64,000 nt of DNA from Anaerolineales bacterium (GTDB lineage: Bacteria; Chloroflexota; Anaerolineae; Anaerolineales; Villigracilaceae): contig JACZJB010000136.1 in assembly GCA_014860805.1 (NCBI GenBank), forward strand, positions 1-64,000, given 5' to 3'. Position numbers and translations under genes: made by a program. Positions 21,025 to 31,000 of the stretch are shown piece after piece. Below the pieces are notes generated by a model that was not told where the DNA came from, ran no database searches, and saw only the letters and a list, made by a program, of their open reading frames with translations. The first letter of the stretch is position 1. Each line of letters opens with the position of its first letter.

Positions 21025-21060
21025 AGAAAGAGGAGAGAACTGAGTTCTCTCCTCTTTTTT
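21025..21060. terminator. Bidirectional terminator between convergent genes
   Basis: aaagaggagagaact-g-agttctctcctctttttt near-perfect inverted repeat. Confidence 0.85.
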
Positions 21061-21062
21061 GT

Positions 21063-21698
21063 TTATGTTGCCATTAACTCATCGTACTTCCTGCGGATTT
21101 CGCGGATATCTTCCCACATCAGGGATTTGGGCGAGCCGGGTTCACGGGATTGATTCCGCAGCAGGTAGGATGGATGAAAGATCGGCATGACCCAATGACC
21201 GTCAAGCTGTGTCCATTGTCCGCGCAGGGAGGTGATGCCCGTCTTTTTGAGAATGGATTGGCAGGCAACATTCCCTGTCAGCAGAATCACGAGCGGGTTG
21301 ATCAAGCGGATGATCTCAAATACGAATGGACGGTAATACTCTATCTCCTGGTCGTTGGGTTTACGAAACGATTTTCCGTCATCACCGGGCGGCATGCGGA
21401 ACACCGAGTTGGTGATATACACATCCTTCTCAGGGTCGAAATTCCCCGCCTGTAAAATTTTATCGAGGAGTTGGCCTGCAGGTCCCACGAAGGGTTTGCC
21501 TTTGATATTTTCCTGGGGTCCCGGCGCTTCTCCGATGATCAGCAATTTCGCAGTGGGGTTCCCGCGGCTGATGACGACATTTGTACCCGCATTCGCAAGC
21601 GGATCATCCTTCATTCCCTTGAGCGCGCTGAGCACGTCATCAAGCGTGGAGAATTGGTTTGATGTGCTAAACAAATCTGACTGGACCATGATTGACAT
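21063..21698 (-). CDS. Type-4 (Fe-S) uracil-DNA glycosylase family protein
   Basis: 'AKLLIIGEAPGPQENIKGKPFVGPAGQLLDKILQAGNFDPEKDVYITNSVFRMPPGDD', 'PLVILLTGNVACQSILKKTGITSLRGQW', 'VMPIFHPSYLLRN'. Confidence 0.9.
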   Translation of the reverse strand: MSIMVQSDLFSTSNQFSTLDDVLSALKGMKDDPLANAGTNVVISRGNPTAKLLIIGEAPGPQENIKGKPFVGPAGQLLDKILQAGNFDPEKDVYITNSVFRMPPGDDGKSFRKPNDQEIEYYRPFVFEIIRLINPLVILLTGNVACQSILKKTGITSLRGQWTQLDGHWVMPIFHPSYLLRNQSREPGSPKSLMWEDIREIRRKYDELMAT

Positions 21699-22003
21699 CC
21701 TTCTTCGCGGAATGACTAGATCGCTGGCATTTTACCGCCAACTTTGAACCCGTATAAAGAGTGAGAATAAGGCATATTGCAACTGGAGACGATAGACTAA
21801 ACTATCTGCTTAGAACATTGATCGACAATAACTGGGGGAAATTCTTTACTATTTACCATTACATTTGTCTTAATTTCAGTTTCACTAGTTGACTTTTGCC
21901 TTTCAATATTGTAAGGTATTATGTATATGTCTACAAAAAAGCTAATTTATGGATGTATTATCCACTAATTTGCATAGACAAGCTTAGCTCCGGGAGGAAC
22001 AGC

Positions 22004-25000
22004 ATGAACGATAGGGCTTTTAGGAAATATAGTCTTGGTGCAAAGTTTTCATTTATTATACTGATACTCTTTACGCTTTTTTCTTTAACGGGGACTTACT
22101 TTGTTGGTGCGGCGCCGGCGGGCACCGCATTACAGTTTAATGGGACAAACCAGTATGCAACATTTGGAAATACTGCATATACCCCAAATGGTACTCTTAC
22201 TGCAGCTCCTACATGGAATACGCAGGCTAACTCTCAATTGGGCAGGTCATCATTAACTTTTAATGGAACCACTCAATATGTGACGTTTGGTGCTGCTCCT
22301 GAACTAGGGGCTGCGGACTTTACCCTCGAAACCTGGTTTTATTGGCAGGGCGGGGGAACAACAGGAACTACTGGTACTGGTGGTTTGACAGCTGCTTATC
22401 CCTTAATCTCGAAGGGACGCAATCAGGCCGATGGCTCTAATCTTGATGCAAATTACTACCTTGGAATTCAAGGCGGTAGACTCGCTGCGGATTTTGAAGA
22501 TATGGCCGGAGGGGCGAACCACCCTATCATAGGGACAACTGTTATCACTACAAATACCTGGCATCATGCCGCAGTGACGTATGACAGCGCCAGCTCAGTC
22601 TGGACGTTGTATCTGGATGGCATTGCCGATGGTACTTTGGATTTAGGTACCAATATCCTCCCTCGTTCAGATAGCATACAGCATGCTGCAATTGGTTCGG
22701 CCCTAACATCCACCGGAGCGGCGGCAGGATTTTTTCAAGGGAGGTTGGATGAAGCGCGAATATGGAATACGGTTCGTACGCAGGCTGAAATTCAAGCAAG
22801 CATGAATTCCGAAATACTGACCCCCACGGCCGGTTTGATCGGTCGTTGGGGTCTTAATGATGGGGCAGGCACCACGGCAAGCAACCTCAATCGTTTGGGC
22901 CTAACCACATTCACTGTTGAGGCATGGGTTCAACGCGCTGCGGGCGGGGCAACCATGACCAGCGGCAACCTGGGTTTTGATAATGCTGGTGGCCGTCCAT
23001 TTATCTACCCTGTGCTCACAAGAGGTATGGGAGAGGGAGAAACCCCTGCCAATATCAATACAAATTATTTGTTGGGTATTACAGCCAATGGCTTTGTCGG
23101 TGCCGATTTTGAAGATACTGCCGGCGGGGTCAACCACCCAGCATGGGGAACAACAAATATTCCAATCGGCGAATGGCATCACATTGCGGCAACATACGAT
23201 GGTAGCTGTTGGAGTCTTTATCTGGATGGCAACCTCGAGACTTTGAACGGCCTTGCAGTTGCCTGCCCTAATGTAACCCCAGAGTCTACCAGCTATCAAT
23301 ATGCAGGTGTTGCGGCAGGGCTTAGTTCTACAGGTACGCCCAGCACTGGTTACTTCTCTGGAATAATTGACGAAGCACGTGTTTGGAATCGTGCCCTGAC
23401 CCCGGCAGAGATTTCGGCAAATAGATTTGTTGAACTTGCCAGTGGAAGCGGTTTGATTGGTCGCTGGGGGATGAATGAAGGTTCGGGTGTGGTAATTAAC
23501 GATTCCGCAACGCCTACAACTGAAAACGGAAATCTGGTAAACGGACCGACATGGGTAACTGGTTTTCCGGACGACACCCCTCCTGCAGCACCTTCCGGTC
23601 TTCTGATCAGTTCATATAGCCGCAATATCAATTTGACATGGTCGGCAAATTCTGAATCTGATTTGGCTGGATATAACTTATATAGAAGCACAACTGCTGG
23701 CGGCCCTTATACAAAACAAAATGTTGCGCTGCTCACAACCACTTCTTATTTAGACACCGGCCTGACCAATGGCACAACCTATTATTATGTAGTCCGAGCA
23801 GTTGACACGTCCAATAACGAGTCGACCTTGTCTGTTGAGGTAAATGCAACCCCGTCTCTGGCACAGGGTGCTGCCTTGGAATTTAATGGGAGCAGTCAAT
23901 ACGTTACATTTGGGACCGGTAATGTTCTTGCTTCGCCTGTATATACAGTGGAAACATGGTTCAAACGCACTGGGGCGGGTGTTGGTGTAACTACCGGTGG
24001 CGGCGGGATTGCATCTGCAATTCCCTTAATTTCAAAAGGGACCTCGGAATCTGAAACTGCAGCGGCAGATATCAATTATTTCCTCGGTATCAATGCAGCT
24101 TCCGGCGTGTTGGTGGCGGATTTTGAAGAGGGTGCGGGTGGAACTTCTCCCAGCTTGAATCATCCAATCTCTGGAACAACAGTGATCGCAAACGATACCT
24201 GGTATCACGCTGCAATGACTTATGACGGGACTACATTGCGTATTTATCTCAACGGTGTGTTGGAAAACTCATTGACGGTGGGGCAACCTGCTGCATCTGC
24301 AACCACTTCTCCAACTGCGTTTGGAACTTCCATCCGCTCGAATGGCACCACCATTCAAGGATATTTTTCGGGAGTACTGGATGAGCCCCGTATTTGGACT
24401 CGCGCATTGTCTCCTGCAGAAATCCAGACGAATATAAATTCACAACTGACAAGCGGAACCAATCTGCTTGCCCGTTGGGGTATGAACGAAGGTTTTGGCA
24501 CAACGGTCGCAAGCTCCCTGGGTACCTTCAATGGGGTATTAACGAATGGCCCGCTTTGGGTTCCTGGTGCGCCGTTCAATATTGTTGTCGATCCACCCGC
24601 AGCGCCAAGCGGACTGAATGCCAATGCTTCTTCCGGCACCAATATCAACCTGACTTGGACAGATAATTCAAATACAGAATCCACCTTTGAGATCGAACGT
24701 GGAAATAACTTGGCCGGGCCGTTCAGCCCGTTAACCAGTGTTGGCGTCAACAGTACTAATACTGCGGACTCAGGCTTGACGCCGTTCACACAGTATTGTT
24801 ATCGAGTGCGCGCTGTAAATCCAAGCGGACCGTCCACATACAGCAATGTATCGTGCGCAACCACCCCTGCGGAAGGCGGAGAGGCTTTGAAATTAGGCAA
24901 TGCCAATGCATACGTGGTCTTCCCGTCATCAGCCAGTTTGAATACTTCCACGTACACTATTGAAACCTGGTTCCGACGTGATGGAACAGGAGTTGCCGAT

Positions 25001-28000
25001 TCCACCGGCACAAATGGCACCTTTATAGAACCTCTGATCGCCAAAGGCACTGCGGAAGATGAATTTGCCAACATGGATATTAACTATATTCTGGGTATCA
25101 ACCCGGCTGGCAATCTTATCTGTGCAGATTTTGAAGAAGCACAAACTGGCACAAATCCGAGCCTGAATCATCCGGTCTGTGGAACGACTGCGATCCAGAA
25201 TGGGGTCTGGTATCACGCGGCTGCGACATACGATGGAACAACCTGGCGTTTGTATTTGAATGGAATGCCCGAAGCATCCCTGACCGTAAACCAGCCAGCT
25301 AACAATGTAAATATTTCTCCAGTCTCTTTGGGAACATCAATAGAATCGAACGGCACCACTGCACAGGGCTTTTTCAACGGCACGATGGAAGAAGCCCGCA
25401 TTTGGAATTATGCACGTACTCCAGCGGAGATTCTTTCAACTATTAATTCGCAAGTTACCACGGCTCAGTCCGGGCTGATCGCTCGTTGGGGTATGAATCA
25501 AAACACAGGCACAGCCGTCAATGGTTCTGCAGGAACGACAGTAAATGGGGTGATCACAGGCACAGGATGGAGTTGGGTTACGCCGGGTGCTCCGTTTAAC
25601 ATAGATTTCAGTGTACCGGCGGCTCCCAGTGGATTAAATGCCACCGCCTCCTTCGCCAACCAAATTGATCTAAGCTGGACCGATAACTCTGCCAATGAAG
25701 TTGGTTTTGAGATCGAACGCGGCAATAATATTGCCGGGCCATTCACATATCTATCCACTGCCAGTGTGAATGCTTCTTCCTATACCGATGGTACGGTGAA
25801 TGCCCTAACCCAGTATTGTTACCGTGTACGCGCCGTCAATGCAGGCGGACAATCAACCTATAGCAATGTTTCATGCGCCACGACATTGGTTGAGAGCGGC
25901 GCAGCCCTGCAATTAGGCGGCACGAATGCTTATGCAAAATTCACAAACTCGGCCAGCCTGAATTCTGCTACTTTCACCGTTGAGACATGGTTCCGCCGCG
26001 ATGGAGCTGGGATTGGTACAGACACTGGAACGGGCGGCATTGCCTCTGCGATCCCATTGGTCACCAAGGGTACTTCGGAAGCTGAAAATGCCAACGCAGA
26101 CATTAACTACTTCCTTGCCATTAATTCAGCCACAAACACCTTGTGCGCCGACTTTGAAGAAGCTGCATCGGGCGCTGCGCCAAGCCAAAATCACCCGGTC
26201 TGCGGTACAACCCCGATTGTAAATGGAACATGGTATCACGCCGCGGCAACCTACGATGGTACCACCTGGCGGTTATATCTCAATGGTTTGCCTGAAGCCT
26301 CCCTGGTTGTAGGCCAGCCTGCAAATGCCGTTGGCATTTCTCCTGTGGCTTTGGGCACTTCCATCGAGTCCAATGGAAACACAACGGGCGGATATTTCAA
26401 CGGGTCCCTTGATGAAGTGCGTATCTGGAATTACCCCCGTACTCCAGCTGAAATTCAAAGCACTGTCAATTCACAGATCGCGGCAGCACAGACTGGCTTG
26501 ATCGCACGCTGGAGCCTGAACGAAGACTCCGGGACGGTTGTTCACGGATCGGCCGGCACAACTGTAACAGGCACAGTGATTGGTACTGGATATAGCTGGA
26601 TCAATCCCGGCGCTCCATTTGACATTGTGCTCACAGCACCTGCGGCTCCCTCTTTATTGAATGCAGTATCTACATCAGCGTATCAGGTAAATCTCACGTG
26701 GACAGATAACTCCACGAACGAGACCAACTTCGAGATTGAGAAGGGAAGCGCTCTTGCGGGCCCGTTCACTCCGCTCAACACCGTCGGTGTGAATGTCACA
26801 GCTTTTTCCGACACGAACGTCTTCCCAACCACCGAGTATTGTTATCGAGTGCGTGCGATCAATCTGGTTGGACCCTCTGCATATAGCAACGTCTCATGCG
26901 TTACCACACTCACGGAAAATGCCAGCGCATTGGATTTTGGAACAACAAATGCATACGCCACTTTTGGGGATGCCAACGCTCTGGACTTGACTCAATTTAC
27001 TCTGGAAGGCTGGTTCCGTCGAGATGGCGCCGGGGTATCGAATACAACCGGTACAGGCGGTATTGCCAATGCCATTCCATTGATTTCCAATGGATCTCCT
27101 GAGGCGGAAACGACCAATGCAGATATGAACTACCTGCTCTGCATAAATGATGCTACCGATACCCTCTGTGCCGATTTCGAAGAAGGCGCCACAGGTGCAA
27201 CGCCCGGGTTAAATCACCCGATCTCCGGGGTCACTCCCATTGCCAATGGAAGCTGGTATCACGCTGCGGTGACTTATGATGGAACCACATGGCGTCTCTA
27301 CCTGAACGGTGTTTTGGAAAACCAGGCTGTGGTGAATCAGCCGGTGAACGCTGCAAATATCTCTGCCACTTCGCTGGCCACCATGTTAACGACAACCAAT
27401 ACGGCGAACGGTTTCTTCAATGGCGTTTTGGATGAGGTGCGTATTTGGAATTATTCCAGAACCGAATCAGAGATCCGTTCAACGATCAACACTGAGATCA
27501 CCTCGCCGCAAACCGGCTTGGTGGCACGCTGGGGATTAAATGAAGGCAGCGGAAATGTGGTTGGCGCAACGGCTGGAACAACGATCAATGGAACTGTGAC
27601 AGGTGCTGGATATAGTTGGATTACCCCCGGTGCGCCGTTCAATGTCACATTCAATGCGCCTCCCAACGCGCCGATACTTGTTACTCCACCTGACAACAGC
27701 ACCAACGTCCCGACATCTCCCACCTTATCTGTGGATGTTTCTGATCCGGATGGCGGTAATTTAACCGTGCAATTTTACGGAAGACCGGTCAACACAGCAA
27801 CAGGTCCCGACTTCTCTATTATTGCAATTCCGGATACCCAGTTCTACACCAGCTCAATGAATGGCGGGTCTCCCGCAATTATGGCTTCACAGACCGATTG
27901 GATCGTAAATAATATTGCTGCCAATAACATAAAGTTTGTAACGCATCTCGGTGACTGTACTCAAAATGGTAATGTGCCCGCCGAATGGTTGAATGCTGAC

Positions 28001-31000
28001 CTGGCTTTCCAAACGATTGAAGACGTACTTGCAACAGGTTTGCCTTATGGAATGCCCTATGGCATCGCTCCTGGAAACCACGATCAAAGCCCAATCGGCG
28101 ATCCTGCCGGTACGGCGGCGTACAACGCTACTTTTGGAACACCCCGCTTCCTTGGCCGTGACTATTACGGTGGTCATTATGGCTCTGATAACGATAATCA
28201 CTATGAATTGTTCAGCGCCAGCGGTATTGACTTTATCGTAGTACACCTCGAATATGATACATCCGCCAATCCGGCCGTATTGGCTTGGGCCGATAATTTG
28301 CTGCAAACCTACAGTACCCGCCGCGCGATTATCGTCACCCATTGGCTTATTAATGCCGGCTTCAATGCCTCTTTCAGCGCTCAAGGACAGGCAATATACG
28401 ATACATTGAAAGATAACCCCAATCTGTTCCTTATGTTGGGCGGGCACGTCAGCCCTCCGGAAGGTCAGCGTTCGGATACATTCAATGGCAACACCGTGTA
28501 CAGCCTCATGTCTGATTATCAGGGACGCGCCGCGGGCGGTAATGGATGGCTGCGTATTATTACCATCTCGCCTTCCAACAATAATATTCAAATAAGGACC
28601 TATTCACCCTGGCTGAATCAATATGAAACCGATGCAGACAGCCAGTTCACCCTGCCTGTCAACCTGACTAATTCCTTCCAGTTGATCGGCACCGACACCG
28701 TTCCTTCAGGTGGTACAGCCAGTGTTACCTGGCCCGGCTTGAATAACGACACAGAATATGAATGGTATGCGGTGGCAAGTGATGGGGCGGCCTCCACCAC
28801 CAGCTCAACCTGGAGTTTCACTACTGAGCCGCCCGCGAATGTTCCTCCTACCATCACAGGACAAAATCCACTGGCGACCAATGAAGATACCTCCTTGGAC
28901 ATTACGCTGGCCGATTTGACCGTCACCGATCCTGATAACACCTACCCGAACGGCTTCTCGCTTGCTGTTCAGACTGGAACGAACTACACAGTTGCCGGGT
29001 CAACCATCACGCCTGCCTTGAACTTCAATGGCCCGCTGACCGTACCCGTGATAGTGAATGATGGGACGGATAACAGCAATGTCTTCAACCTGACTGTGAC
29101 GGTGAATCCGGTGAACGATGTGCCTACTACAACCGGAATCACGAACGTGACTGTCGCTGAAGATGCGCCTAATACAACGATCGATCTCTGGCCCTCCTTT
29201 GCAGACGTGGAAACACCTGACAATCTTCTAACATACACAGTTTCAACAAATACCAATCCAACCCTGTTCACTTCTGTGACGGTGACTGCCGGGCAGAATC
29301 TTGTTCTGGATTATGCACCAAATATGTTTGGCAGCGCCCAGGTTACGGTCCGTGCAACTGATGCGGGTGTTCCATCCCAGTTTATTGAAACGACATTCAC
29401 GGTCACTGTAACACCAGTAAATGATGCGCCAACGACTACCGGCATCGCAAACCTGACTGTCAATGAAGATGCGCCGGACTCCATCATTGACCTGTGGCCT
29501 TCCTTCGCCGACATTGAAAACGCCGATAATTTGCTGGTCTATTCCGTCACGACAAACACGAACCCGGCACTTTTCACCTCGGTAACTGTCAACGGTGGGC
29601 AGAACCTTGTACTGGATTATGCGCCGAACCTCAATGGCTTCAGTCAGATCACGGTTCGAGCGACAGACTTGAATGCTGCATTCGTCGAGACCACCTTTAC
29701 CGTCACCGTAACTCCTGTAAACGATGCTCCTGTTTGTACGAATGTGTTGGCGGCAACCTCTGAAGACACTGTTGTGCAGAATGCACCGTCCTGTCTCGAT
29801 GTAGATGGAGATTTGTTGACATATAGCATTGTCGCTCAGCCGCTGAATGGAACCGCCTCTGTTGTGGCAGATAATTTGGTGTATGCCCCGGACGCTAATT
29901 ACAATGGTCTGGACTCCTACACCTACAGAGCCAATGACGGTACCGTTAATAGCAATACTGCGACAGTAAATGTCACTGTGGCGGCAATGAATGATGAACC
30001 GGTTGCGAACCCGCAAATACTGACCACAGCGGAGGATACGGCTCTCAACCTTACGTTAACTGGATCTGATCTTGAAAATGATCCCTTAACCTTTGCCGTG
30101 TTCACGCCGCCCGCTAACGGCAACTTGAGCGGCACAGCGCCGAACCTCATCTATACCCCAAACACTAATTACAACGGACCAGACTCCTTCACATTCCGCG
30201 TAAATGATGGAACTGTCAACAGTTTGATTGCCACGATCTCAATCACGGTCACACCGGTTAATGATGTTCCAGTATCTGTTGGTGAATCCTATACAACTGC
30301 GGAAGATACGGCTTTGAATATTGCCGCTCCGGGCGTTTTGGAGAACGATACGGACTTGGATACCGACCCGCTTACTGCGGTTTTGGTTACCGGTCCTTCC
30401 AACGGTACACTAACCCTAAACTCGAATGGCTCGTTTGCCTACACCCCAAATTCCTTCTACAACGGACCAGACTCGTTTACCTATAGAGCCAATGATGGAA
30501 TTGCTAATGGCAATATTGCGACAGTAAATATCAATGTTTCATCCGTCAACAATGCGCCAGTTTGTGAGGATGTTGTCCTGGCTACCAACGAGGATATTAC
30601 CGGACAAACAGCCCCATCCTGTCTCGATGCAGATGGCAATACGATGACCTACTCTATAGTCGCTCAGCCCACGAATGGAAGCGCCTCGATCCTCGCGGGA
30701 CAACTGGTCTATGTTCCAAACGGAAATTTCAACGGGATAGATTCCTTCACCTACCGTGCCACTGATGGGGTACTCGACAGCAACATCTCAACGGTGGCGG
30801 TAACAGTTGTCGCTGTGAATGATGCGCCCGTTGCAACTCCGCAAGGTGTGACAACTGCAGAAGACGTACCCGTCAACATCACCTTGAGCGGTTCGGATAT
30901 TGAAGGCAATCCATTGACCTTTGCCATTAGCGTGCCTCCCACGAACGGAACGTTAAGTGGTACGGCTCCCAACATCACGTATATCCCCAATGCCAATTTC

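Noticed and set aside
22254-27640. Possible CRISPR-like periodicity in the repeat-rich region
   Set aside because: Repeats are long (~hundreds of bp), in-frame and protein-coding (LamG/FN3), not short direct repeats with unique spacers.
27887-28591. 234-aa minus-strand ORF antisense to the metallophosphoesterase region
   Set aside because: The sense strand carries clear catalytic motifs; the antisense product has no family resemblance.
29243-30016. 257-aa minus-strand ORF antisense to cadherin-like repeats
   Set aside because: Similar antisense ORFs recur at each repeat unit, as expected for a by-product of repeat codon usage.
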